Origin: DASUAS01 sp963809795
Lineage (GTDB): Bacteria; Actinomycetota; Acidimicrobiia; IMCC26256; DASPTH01
NCBI GenBank assembly: GCA_963809795.1
Contig: CAWELN010000008.1
Span: 1 to 64,000 of the forward strand
Direction of reading: 5' to 3'
DNA: 64,000 nt
Shown: piece by piece, positions 8,786 through 18,429 of the stretch
Numbering within the stretch: position 1 is the first letter of the stretch
Layout: each line of letters starts with the position of its first letter
Notes under the pieces: model-generated
What the model was told of the DNA's origin: nothing
Databases searched by the model: none
The model's input: the letters and a program-made list of their open reading frames with translations, nothing else
Translations under genes and position numbers: made by a program

Positions 8786-9499
8786 ATGAAGATTGACCTC
8801 GGAATGCTCAAGATCTTCGCCGACGGCGCAGACCGCGACGGAATTCTCGAGCTGCGAAAGAATCCGTTGATCGCCGGGTTCACGACGAACCCGACGCTCA
8901 TGCGGGCAGCAGGTGTGAGCGACTACGAGTCCTTCGCGCTCGACGTCGTCGACCTCGTACCCGATCGGCCGATCTCGTTCGAGGTCTTCTCCGACGACGA
9001 CGACTCCATGTTCGAGCAGGCGCTGAAGATCTCGTCCTGGGGTGAGCACGTCCACGTGAAGATCCCGATCACCAACACGTCGGGTCGGAGCACGGCGGTG
9101 TTGCAGCGTCGACTCGCAGACGATGGCGTGCAACTGAACGTCACCGCTCTCCTCACCCTCGAGCAGGTCGAGGTCGCCGCCGACGCGCTGCGCGACGGCG
9201 CGCACTCCTACGTCTCGGTGTTCGCAGGTCGCATCGCCGACACCGGACGCGACCCGGTACCGATGATGATCGATGCGCTCGACATCCTCGGCGATGCCGA
9301 CCACCTCGAGCTGCTCTGGGCGAGCCCACGAGAGATCCTCAACGTCGTGCAAGCGGCTGAGATCGGCTGCGACGTCATCACCGTCACGCATGACCTGCTC
9401 CGGAAGCTCGACGGTCTGGGTCGTGACCTGTCCGAGTTCTCGCTCGACACCGTCCGGATGTTCCACCGCGACGCCGAGTTGTCCGGCTACTCGCTCTGA
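8786..9499 (+). CDS. Transaldolase-like aldolase (TalC/F6P aldolase family)
   Basis: TIM-barrel transaldolase-like protein of 237 residues. It shows MLKIFADGADRDGI, GFTTNPTLMRAAGVSDY (the conserved TTNPT), and HVHVKIPITNTSG, where the Lys forms the Schiff base. TVTHDLLRKL lies near the end. This family makes or uses C3+C3/C4 sugar phosphates; true transaldolases interconvert sedoheptulose 7-phosphate. Directly beside gmhB and near gmhA, it may supply or balance sedoheptulose 7-phosphate for heptose synthesis. That role is inference; fructose-6-phosphate aldolase activity is the alternative. It is divergently transcribed from gmhB with an 88-bp gap. Confidence 0.8.
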   Translation: MKIDLGMLKIFADGADRDGILELRKNPLIAGFTTNPTLMRAAGVSDYESFALDVVDLVPDRPISFEVFSDDDDSMFEQALKISSWGEHVHVKIPITNTSGRSTAVLQRRLADDGVQLNVTALLTLEQVEVAADALRDGAHSYVSVFAGRIADTGRDPVPMMIDALDILGDADHLELLWASPREILNVVQAAEIGCDVITVTHDLLRKLDGLGRDLSEFSLDTVRMFHRDAELSGYSL

Positions 9500-9664
9500 C
9501 CCGTTCGTCCCGCGAGGCCCCGGGCCCGCAAAAGAGCGGCTCAGGAATGGACCAGCGACGCCGATAACCTGTCGGAGGCACTCGAAGGGCGGCTCCGCTC
9601 GGCGGGTACGATGCTGGAATTGGGGCCGGTCACCGACGACCAGGCAGGGTGCATGGGAGCGATG

Positions 9665-12600
9665 ATGCGGCGACGCCGCGGCTGGTGCGTGGTGTTCGTC
9701 GCCGTGCTGTGCTGGGTCGCGCTCGGCACCGCAGGCTCGGCTCCCGCGCTGCCCGCGGTGGACAACAGCGGCACCGTGATTCGCAGCCCCGACCCCGTGC
9801 CGGGCGAGTACATCGTGACGCTGCGTTCCCGGTCGCCGGACGTCGTCGCCCCCACGGTGGCCGGGCTCACCGACCGCCATGGCGGCCAGGTCCTCGATGT
9901 GTACACGCAGGCGCTGCAGGGTTATGCCGTCGCCACCACCGCCCGCCAGGCGGAGGAGCTGGCGGCCGACCCGGCGGTGGCAAGTGTCGAGCAGAACGGC
10001 TACGTGAGCGCGTCCGACATCACGTCGCCTCAGTCGCCGACACCGTCGTGGGGCCTCGACCGGGTCGACCAGCATGGAACCGCCGGCGACAACTCGTACT
10101 CGTGGAACGCCGACGGGGCCGGCGTGACTGCGTACGTCATCGACTCCGGTATCAACACCTCGCTGGCGGACTTCGGAGGACGAGCCTCCGTCGGCTTCGA
10201 CGGGGTGACACCGAGCACCGGAGGGCAGGACTGCGCCGGCCATGGCACTCACGTTGCGGGCACCATCGGTGGTGCGACCTACGGCGTCGCGAAGAAGGTG
10301 TCGCTGGTCTCGGTTCGGGTCCTCGACTGCACCGGGAAGGGCTCCTTCGACCAGGTGATCGCCGGCGTGAATTGGGTCACCGCGAACGCGGTGAAGCCGG
10401 CGGTCGCCAACATGAGTCTCGGCGGCGCGCCGTCAACGGCCTTGGACACCGCGGTGGCCAACTCCATCGCTTCGGGCATCACGTACTCGATCGCCGCCGG
10501 AAACCAGGGCACCGACGCATGCACGTCGAGCCCGGCCCGTGTACCGACGGCGCTGACGGTGGGTGCGACCGACATCACCGACGCACGCGCCAGCTTCTCG
10601 GACTACGGCTCGTGTGTGGATCTGTTCGCGCCGGGAGTGAACATCGTCTCTGATTGGTTCGCCTCGCCGTTCACCCAAACCGTCAGCGGCACGTCGATGG
10701 CAAGTCCCCACGTCGCCGGCGATCGCCGCGAGGTACCTCGCGTCGTGCCCGTCGGCGACGGTCGGCGACGTGACGAATGCGGTGCTGGCCAATGCGACGA
10801 GCGGAACGGTGGGCGCGGCGGGAGCCGGGTCGCCGAATCTCCTCGTCTACAGCGGGTTCACGTCGAGTGATGCCGGCACCTCGGTCCTGGCGCCGTGCGC
10901 GCCGAGCGCGGCTGCGGTCGGTGGCAACCACGTCGTGCACCTCTCGTGGACGCTCAATGCGGCCGGCGCGCCGGCGACCTCCGTGAACATCTATCGCGGG
11001 ACCGCGCCAGGCGCGGAGGGCAGCACACCATTCGCCGCCAACCTCACGCCGGGCACGACCACGTTCGACGACACCAGCGCGCAGAACGGGACGACGTACT
11101 ACTACCAAGTCGCGGCCGTGAACGGCAGTGGCGAGGCTCGCTCGACCGAGGTCGCCGCGCTCGCCGCCAGCCCGCCGGGCGCACCGACCCTGAATGTGCC
11201 GACGGCGGGGAACGGGACCGTCCACCTCAGCTGGACCGCGCCCGCGTCCAACGGTGGTTCCCCGATCACGCAGTACAAGGTCTACCGCGGCACCAGTCCG
11301 GGCGGTGAGGGCACCTCGTCGATCGCGACCGTGGGCAGCGCGACCACGTCGTACGACGACGCGACGGTCACCAACGGCACCACGTACTACTACCAGGTGG
11401 CCGCGGTGAATTCGGCGGGCGAGACCCGATCGGCCGAGCGGTCGGCGTCACCGATCGGACCCCCGGTGGCGCCCAGTCGTGACCCCGAGCCCGCATCTCA
11501 CGAGCATCGACCTGAGCTGGCCGGTGCCGGCGAGCGGTGGGAGCCCGGTCACGTCGTACCGGGTCTACCGCGGCACGTCGCCCGGCGGCGAGCTGGCGAC
11601 ACCGATCAGCCCCGCCAACTACACGCCAACGACCTTCAGCGACACCACGGTGACCCAAGGGGTCACGTACTACTACCAGGTCACCGCGGTCGACAGCGCG
11701 AGCCGCGAGAGCGCGAGGTCCTCCGAGGTCGCGGACCGTCGCCGGCGCGACGATCGACGTCTTCAACCAGACCGGCGTCGCCGGCGAGATCACCACTCAG
11801 CGGGTCACCGGTTCGAGCGCGGCCCCGCCGGTGTCGCTCGGCGCGGTCGGCACTGGCGCGCCGACCGCAACCGCCGACTCCAGCGGTACCGCGGTCTTCG
11901 CGCGCGGTACCGACGGCGCTCTCTGGTGGCGACGAATCCTTCCGTCCGGCCCGACACCGTGGTCGTCACTCGGTGGCGGCATCATCGGTGACCCGGTGCC
12001 GGTCACGACCAGCTCGGGCATCGACGTCTTCGTGCGCGGTCTGGACAGCTCGGTGTACTGGAAGCACATCACCGGCACGGTGGCGTCGCCCACCCCGGCC
12101 GGCGGCTACTCGGCCCTCGGTGGCCTGGCGACCAGCCCGCCGGCCGTTGCCACGCTCGGCACGACGAAGTACGTGTTCGTGCGCGGGGGAGACGGCTCGG
12201 TCTACGAACAGGTCGTCGACAGCAACCCGACGTCGTGGCGATCCCTCGGCGGGTTCATCTCGTCGAACCCGGCGGCGGCACGCGACGCAGTCGGGACCGG
12301 AGGCGTCACGGTGTTCGCCCGCGGCGGCGACCTGGGCATGTACCGACAGCACGTGGCCGCCGACGGCACACCGGCCGGCTGGAGCGCGCTGGGCGGGGGC
12401 ATCACCTCCAATCCCGGTACCACCTTCGACGGCACGAACACCTACGTGTTCGCGCGCGGCGGTGACGGCGGCGTCTATTACCAGAAGCTTCCACCGGCGG
12501 CGCCGGCGTCCGGGTGGATCGCGCTCGGCGGCTACACCAGTTCCGATCCGCATCCGGTCTACGACGGGACCCGGGTCCGGGTCGTGGTACGCGGCGGCGA

Positions 12601-12694
12601 CAACAACCTGTACTGGCAGGCCCCGGGCTTCGTCGGCTGGACCGGGCTGACGGCCGCGGGACTCTCCGAGCCCGCGGTCACCAACGTGCCGTGA
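9665..12694 (+). CDS. Secreted subtilase with FN3 domains and seven-repeat propeller (three frameshifts)
   Basis: Extracellular serine protease of ~1,000 residues. In order: a signal peptide (basic MRRRRGW, hydrophobic core, APA); an I9 propeptide (PGEYIVTLRS, to ~residue 120); and an S8 catalytic domain with Asp ~160 (VIDSGINTS), His ~193 (CAGHGTHVAG) and Ser ~344 (SGTSMASPH). Three FN3 domains follow, each with YRGT and TTYYYQV motifs. The C-terminus has six clear FxRGxDGxxY repeats plus one degenerate copy (DVFNQTG), which could close a seven-bladed propeller. The frame breaks near 10721, 11476 and 11733, each mended by removing one base. ATG 9665 follows GGGAG; 9653 is an alternative. It converges with the next gene. 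Confidence 0.8.
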
Positions 12695-12712
12695 CCTGCG
12701 AAACCCGGGAAG

Positions 12713-14764
12713 TCATCCCGCGGTCGGACCGTCGATCGCGTTGGTGTCGATGTTGATCGTGATCCCGGCGTAGGTCTCGTTGTGACCACCGCGGAACTGC
12801 CGGATTCGCTGGTGGTAGGACCACAGCGCGTCCGGCAAAGCTGCTCCGCAACCGGTGAAGCCGGAGAGACCCGGTACGTAGGTCGCGTACCGAGGATCGT
12901 TCTGGTCGTTGAACGCCCAGGCGGCGATCCAGATCGCGTCCAGGGGGTAGTTCCCCGGAGTGCCGAAGACCGCCGCCTGATCGACGATGCCCGAACACAG
13001 GCTGCTGTACATGCCTGCGGCATAGCCGCTCTGGTGGAGCTGGAGGACCCACCCGTCGATGAAGCCTTGCACCGCGGCCACGCACCCGGCATCGGCGTTG
13101 TTGTAACCCTCCATGTCGAAGTAGATGGGTGAGCCTGGGAACAGACCCACAGTCGCGGCCCGCGTGCTCGCGTCAGTCGCGGCCATGCTGCCCTGCAGGA
13201 ACGCCGTGAAGGGGTCGCCGCTCATCGTGGCCGAGGTGAAGGTGACGCACGGAGCCTGCAGCCCGACGTAGATCGGGATGGAGCGCCAACCCTGGGCGCG
13301 CACGGTGTTCAGCCACGCGCTGGAGTCGAGCGCGCGGTTCGGGCAGGCGCGGTTGACCCCACCGATGTAGATCCCGATGGTCGTGTAGGGGGAGTAGAGC
13401 CGCCACGTCGCCATCGCGCTGGTCGACGGCGCCTCGCACGCGTCGAAGCCCAGACCGGCTGCGGGCGCCGCCGGCGCCGCGTTGATCACCGGCGCGGCCA
13501 TCGCGCTGGGGTCGGAACCGAGCACGACGGACGGCAGTTGCTGCCACCCCGACCACGAGCTCTCGAAGCGCCCCGCGTAGAGCAGGCCGTCCAGACCGCG
13601 TGCGAGGACGGACGTCCCGTTCGTGTCCGAGGTCGCGGCCGGGTTCGACGTGATCCCGCCGCCGAGGCTCTGCCACCCCTGTGGCGCGCCGTTGCTGATG
13701 GTCAGCACGTACAGCGCGTTGTCACCGCCCCGGGCGAACAGGCGGCTCGTCGGCCCGTTGCCGGTGACGGCGGGAACCGAGGTGAGGTATCCCCCGAGCG
13801 GTTGCCAGGGCGCGAACGTGCCGCCGCCGATGGACCGGCGGCGGTACGGGCCGCCGTCATTGCCGCGGACGTAGACCGTCACTCCGGTCGAGTCGACACC
13901 GGCCGTCAACCCGAATGACACCCCGCCACCGAGGCCCACGAAGCCTCCAGGCACGTCATTGACGAATCGCTGCACCCATACCGCGCTGTCGGCGCCCACC
14001 ACGAACACGTACAGGCCGCTCGAGTCTTCGGCGACGGCCGGCCGACCGGACACTGCACCGCCCAGCCGGTGATATCCCGACCAGGAACCGCCCGTCGTGA
14101 ACTTCCCCCAGTAGAGCGCGCCGTCTCCCCCGCGGGCGAACACGTAGACGCCGGTCGCATTCGACCACGCCACGGGATCGCTCGTGAGCAGTCCGCCGAA
14201 GCCGTTCCAGCCGGACCAGGTGGTGCCGTCGTAGCGCCGGCGGTACAACGCGCCGTCCGTGCCGCGCACGAAGGCCGAGACGGCGCCGCCGCTCTCGGCG
14301 ACCGCGGCGGGCGTGCCGACGACGCCACCACCGAAGGACTGCCAGAGCGACCATCCGGTCGTGGCGAGCTGACGCCACCAGAGCGCACCGTCGGTACCTC
14401 GCGCGAACACCTCGTCGGCAGCGCCGGCCGGTACCGCCTGCGCCGACACCGAACCGTTGGTGTCAGGCGGAGCCGGGGTCGTCGTCGCCGGGGTCGTCGT
14501 GGACGGGGCCGACGTGTCGGTGACCGGTGGCACCGTCGTCGACTCCGGCGGCGTCGTCGGGGACGGGATCGTCGTCGACGGTGACGTCGGCGAGGTCGTC
14601 GGTGCAGTCGTCGACGGTGGCGTCGACGTCGAGGAAGGCACGGTCGACGTCGGTGCTGGTGTCGGATCTTGTTGCGCACGAGCGGTCGCCGTCGTCGTGC
14701 ACACGACCACCACGATGGCGACGCACGCGATGGTCCCCGTGCGCGTCCATCGGGGCCAGATCAC
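12713..14764 (-). CDS. Secreted seven-repeat propeller plus DUF1906-like glycoside hydrolase
   Basis: Intact exported protein of 683 residues. It begins with a signal peptide (hydrophobic stretch ending at ARAQQ), then a Ser/Thr/Pro-rich linker of ~75 residues that is probably glycosylated. Seven repeats follow of the type FARGTDGALWW...W...LGGG...P (about residues 115-440), enough for a complete seven-bladed propeller. The C-terminal ~230 residues resemble DUF1906/Rv2525c-type GH25-like TIM barrels: GLGFDACEAPSTSAM, IGIYIGG, PIYVGLQAPC, PIYFDMEGY, WSYHQRIRQ and NIDTNAID. It may act on cell-wall glycan, with the propeller binding polymer; both roles are inferred. Confidence 0.8.
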   Translation of the reverse strand: MIWPRWTRTGTIACVAIVVVVCTTTATARAQQDPTPAPTSTVPSSTSTPPSTTAPTTSPTSPSTTIPSPTTPPESTTVPPVTDTSAPSTTTPATTTPAPPDTNGSVSAQAVPAGAADEVFARGTDGALWWRQLATTGWSLWQSFGGGVVGTPAAVAESGGAVSAFVRGTDGALYRRRYDGTTWSGWNGFGGLLTSDPVAWSNATGVYVFARGGDGALYWGKFTTGGSWSGYHRLGGAVSGRPAVAEDSSGLYVFVVGADSAVWVQRFVNDVPGGFVGLGGGVSFGLTAGVDSTGVTVYVRGNDGGPYRRRSIGGGTFAPWQPLGGYLTSVPAVTGNGPTSRLFARGGDNALYVLTISNGAPQGWQSLGGGITSNPAATSDTNGTSVLARGLDGLLYAGRFESSWSGWQQLPSVVLGSDPSAMAAPVINAAPAAPAAGLGFDACEAPSTSAMATWRLYSPYTTIGIYIGGVNRACPNRALDSSAWLNTVRAQGWRSIPIYVGLQAPCVTFTSATMSGDPFTAFLQGSMAATDASTRAATVGLFPGSPIYFDMEGYNNADAGCVAAVQGFIDGWVLQLHQSGYAAGMYSSLCSGIVDQAAVFGTPGNYPLDAIWIAAWAFNDQNDPRYATYVPGLSGFTGCGAALPDALWSYHQRIRQFRGGHNETYAGITINIDTNAIDGPTAG

Positions 14765-14883
14765 GGCGTCCCTACCCTCTGCTCGCGGCCCGAACCGAAC
14801 GTGAGGCTAGCAAGGGCATCGCTCGGGAGCCGCACACGGAGCGGTCAATGGGTTCCGCGACCAAACCGCTAGCATCCGCATTC

Positions 14884-15894
14884 ATGGCTGTCCACGATTC
14901 GGTGACGGGCGCCTCGGTGTCGGGGGCCGGCCAGTCCGATGCGACCGACGAGAGCGGCATCTTCGGCTCGTACTACTACGCCCACGATTGCGGCACCCCG
15001 TACGAGCGCAACGAGCACTGGCGCACGTTCTTCGGTGAGATCGCCGAGACGGTGGTTCGCGATCTGGCACCCAACACCGCGCTCGATGCGGGATGCGCAA
15101 TCGGGCTCTTCGTCGAAGCCCTTCGAGAGCGAGGGGTCGAGGCGTACGGCGTCGACGTGTCCGAGTGGGCGATCGACCACCTGGCCCCTGGTGCTCGAGG
15201 GTTCTGCACCCGGGCTTCGCTCGCGGACCCGCTCCCTCGGAGATACGACCTCATCACCTGCATCGAGGTCCTCGAGCACATCCCGGAACCGGAGGCTTCT
15301 CGCGCGCTGGCGAACCTCTGCGCCGCCACCGACCGCTTGTTGCTGTCGACGTCACCGCACGGCTACGCCGAGGCAACCCATGTGAACGTCCAACCCACCG
15401 ATGAGTGGGCCGCTCGTTTGGCCCAACACGGCTTCCTCCGCGACCTCGACTTCAACGCCACGGTCATCACTCCATGGGCTGCCTTGTTCACCCGCAGAGA
15501 CGAAGCCCTCAGCGAGACCATCCGCCGGTACGAACGAGCATCGTTCCGCCTCACCGAGGAGGTCGGCGAGCTGCGCCAAGCGGCGCTGACCCGCCAGCGA
15601 CAGCTCGAGGAAGCGTTCGACGGAAGCGAAATGAACGAGTACCGCCGGCGCCTCCAGGAGGTCGGTGAGGAGCTGCTGACCGAACGCGACCGCCTCGCCG
15701 CCGGTGAAGCACAGCTCGGTGCTGCACTCGGACGCGTGGCGACGCTCGAGGACGAGCTGCGGCGCCATGAGCTGGCCGTACGCGATCTCGAGCGACTCCG
15801 ACACTCGCCGTTCTGGGGCGTCCTGTCGCGCTACCTGCAGCTGCGGACGACGATTGGCCGCAAGCTCAGGCACTTCCTTCCCCGCCAGGGTTGA
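14884..15894 (+). CDS. SAM methyltransferase with C-terminal coiled coil
   Basis: Cytoplasmic protein of 336 residues. The first ~210 residues form a class I methyltransferase: ALDAGCAIGLFVEAL (motif I), AYGVDVSEWAI, YDLITCIEVLEHIPE. Residues ~215-300 are a heptad-rich coiled coil (Glu/Arg/Leu, e.g. RRRLQEVGEELLTERDRL). The last ~35 residues carry a short SPFWGVLSRYLQLR tail seen on many polysaccharide-assembly proteins. A methyltransferase with a coiled coil near a Wzt-type exporter recalls WbdD chain terminators, though no kinase domain is present. ATG 14884 is chosen by homology of length; 14848 is possible. Confidence 0.75.
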   Translation: MAVHDSVTGASVSGAGQSDATDESGIFGSYYYAHDCGTPYERNEHWRTFFGEIAETVVRDLAPNTALDAGCAIGLFVEALRERGVEAYGVDVSEWAIDHLAPGARGFCTRASLADPLPRRYDLITCIEVLEHIPEPEASRALANLCAATDRLLLSTSPHGYAEATHVNVQPTDEWAARLAQHGFLRDLDFNATVITPWAALFTRRDEALSETIRRYERASFRLTEEVGELRQAALTRQRQLEEAFDGSEMNEYRRRLQEVGEELLTERDRLAAGEAQLGAALGRVATLEDELRRHELAVRDLERLRHSPFWGVLSRYLQLRTTIGRKLRHFLPRQG

Positions 15895-15896
15895 GC

Positions 15897-17415
15897 ATGC
15901 CGGCACCGCGTTTCTCGGTCGTCGTTCTCCACGACGGGGATCCGACGAACGAGACCACGACCACCGCATCGATCAGCGCGCAGGTATCGCACGATTGGGA
16001 GATCGTCGCGAGCGCCCGATCCACCCGAACCGGGCAGCCCGCTCGTGAGGCGGTCGCATCGGCACGCGGTGAGTTCATCCTCTTCATCGACGCGGGCGAC
16101 GTGCTCCACCGCGACGCGCTCGCGCACGTCGACGCGCACATCACTGACCAGACCGATCTCATCTACACCGACGAAGACTCCATCTCCGGGACCGTTCGAT
16201 CGGAACCCTTCTACAAGCCGGACTGGTCACCGGAGCGACTCCTCAACCAGCACTATCTCGGACGAGCCTGTGCCTTCCGCCGGAGCCTGGTGGACGAAGT
16301 GGGAGCGCTCCGTCCGGAGGCGGGGACTGCATGGGAGTACGACCTCGCGTTGCGCGTCAGCCAGCACGCACGCCGGATCGACCATGTGTCGGCAGGCGCT
16401 CTATCACCGCGCCGGAGACGGCGACACACCTGCGATGCAGCTCGACGATGCGCAGTCTGTCGTCGACGCCCACCTCCTTCGCATCGGAGCGCCGTTCTGC
16501 ACGGAACGCAGCGAACGGGACTCTGTCATCAGGCTTCGTCCGCGGTTGCCGACGCAGCCCCGCGTGGGCATCGTCATTCCTACCGCCGGAACGGAGCGGC
16601 GCGTACGTGCCGAGGTCGTTCCGCTGGTGGTCAACTGCGTCCAGAGTGTCGTCGAGCGCTCTTCGTACCAGAACTACGAGCTCATCTGTGTGTTCGACTC
16701 GTCGACCGACCCGAAGACGCTCCGGGCGCTCGAGGCGATCGCCGGTGAACGCCTCCGCCTCGTCGAGTATGGCGATGCGTTCAACTTCTCGCGCAAGATC
16801 AACGTTGGTGTCATCGAGAGCGACAGCGAGTATCTCCTGCTCCTGAACGATGACACCGAAGTCGTCACCTCAGATTGGATCGAGACGCTCGTGGCATTCG
16901 CGAGCGACGACGGCGTCGGAGCCGTCGGCGCACTGCTCCGGTTGGGTGACGGTCGTATCCAACACGCCGGCGTCGTGCTCGATCGCGGCAACCCCGGCCA
17001 TTCGTACTACGGCTACCCGGGAGACCACCCCGGGTACCGTTCGAACCTCCGGATCGCCTCGAACTGCTCCGTCGTGACGGCCGCCTGTCTCATGACCCGC
17101 CGGGAGGACTTCATGAAGGTGGGCGGGTTCTCTCCCTCGCTCCCGCGCAACTACAACGACGTCGACTACTGCCTCAAGTTGCGATCCAACGGGTCCCGCA
17201 TCGTGTTCACGCCTGAGGTCCAGCTCATGCACTACGAGTCGTCGAGTCGAGGCTTCGTCCCGGTCGAGCCCGTGGAGAGCGCGTTCCTCGAGGAACGTTG
17301 GGGGCCCGCACTGCTCACCGACCCGTACTACAACGTCAACTTTCTCCCCGGGGCGAACTACCTGACCTTGATCGACGCGGACGGCCGCACTCCCTCCGAG
17401 GTCGGCCTCCGCTAG
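15897..17415 (+). CDS. Two-domain family 2 glycosyltransferase, one frameshift
   Basis: Glycosyltransferase of ~505 residues in the common two-part O-antigen GT2 arrangement. The N-terminal part has LFIDAGDVLHRDAL, DLIYTDEDSI, PFYKPDWSPERLLNQ and YDLALRVSQHARRIDHV. The C-terminal GT2 domain has VGIVIPTAG, NYELICVFDSSTD, LLLNDDTEVV, AACLMTRREDFMKVGGF and YNDVDYCLKLR. The frame slips by one base near 16390-16400, between HV and ALYHRAGDG. The ATG lies 2 bases after the upstream methyltransferase stop, so the two form one operon. It converges end to end with the next gene. Confidence 0.8.
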
Positions 17416-18303
17416 TCAGCCTGGCTTCGAGAGGATCATCGTGACCGCGGGCCCGTTGGGATGATCCGGGTCCACCTTTCGGATCCTCGGCTCGTACCCG
17501 CACATGGCGATGACCCGGTCGAGGTCCTCGAGCGCCATCCAGCGCGACGTCTCGTTGTGGCCCCCACAGAAATCCTTGCGCTCGAGTGACTCCGCATACT
17601 GGTGGACGTACAGCGTGAACTGGTGCCCTTGAAACTCGGTCGTCGTCGTCGTCGTGAATCGGGGGACGAGATAGGGTCGGGTGTCGAACATGGATTGGTC
17701 GAAATAGTGCGTCCACAAGTAGAGCCGGGGCGCGACGCGACTGGCCCCCGCCAGCATCCGGCACGGGTCGAGCTGGTGGTACAGGACGCCGCTCGCGAGA
17801 ACGAGGTCGAAGTTCCGCGGTGCTTCGTCCAGAACGTCGCTGAAGTCGCCGAGCTCGAAGTGCGCGCGCTGTAGGCCAAGGATCTCCTTCGTGATCAGGC
17901 ACCGCAGAAATGCACGGCTGCTTCCCTCGATCGCCGTGACCGACGACGCGCCCATCTGCTCGAGCATGTAGGTGTGCATACCCTCGAGCGGGCCGAGCTC
18001 GAGCACGCTCCAACCGTCGATCGAGCCGAAGGCGTCGTTCAGCAGGAGAATCCTGTCGTCGGCGCCCAGTGGGATCGGACCTGCCTGGACGCCCGCGTGC
18101 TCGGGGAATGCCGACGACCACTCACCGGCAAAGAGGTCGACCGCGTTCTGCGAGCTCGGCGCGGCGTGCACGTAGCCTTCGAACGTCGTTCGCATCGCCG
18201 GGGTGGGCGCACCCTCTGGGCTCGCTGGTGTGCTCGCGGTGCTGAACGCGCCTGCGCCGCCCAGACGGTCAGCGATCTTCCGACGCAAGCGCGAAACCAT
18301 CAA
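17416..18303 (-). CDS. SAM-dependent methyltransferase
   Basis: Class I methyltransferase of ~295 residues. Motifs are WSVLELGPLEGMHTYML (motif I with a Pro-Leu variant), VTAIEGSSRAFLRC, and FDLVLASGVLYHQLDPCRML, which resembles CmoB/DUF1698-like methyltransferases. The C-terminus has FCGGHNETSRWMALEDL and VTMILSKPG. The first ~35 residues are basic and then Ser/Pro/Ala-rich and may be a flexible tail. It is last in a leftward run after the GT4 and ABC exporter genes but separated from them by ~125 bp. The substrate is unknown; a sugar of the exported glycan is likely. Confidence 0.75.
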   Translation of the reverse strand: MMVSRLRRKIADRLGGAGAFSTASTPASPEGAPTPAMRTTFEGYVHAAPSSQNAVDLFAGEWSSAFPEHAGVQAGPIPLGADDRILLLNDAFGSIDGWSVLELGPLEGMHTYMLEQMGASSVTAIEGSSRAFLRCLITKEILGLQRAHFELGDFSDVLDEAPRNFDLVLASGVLYHQLDPCRMLAGASRVAPRLYLWTHYFDQSMFDTRPYLVPRFTTTTTTEFQGHQFTLYVHQYAESLERKDFCGGHNETSRWMALEDLDRVIAMCGYEPRIRKVDPDHPNGPAVTMILSKPG

Positions 18304-18429
18304 CAGGCTCCTGATCGACGTGGGCTCGTTCGTGATCTTGGCTCGGGAGGAGCCGAGGCGGCGCTCAGCGTACCGTTCGCCGATTGGAAATCCCGGCCCG
18401 GTCCTGGTGCATCCCCACCCGGTTGCGGG

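Noticed and set aside
11880..12640. Periodic DNA similarity in the propeller regions as a possible CRISPR or tandem DNA repeat
   Set aside because: The period follows protein repeats of ~50 codons with differing DNA and no short identical repeats or spacers.
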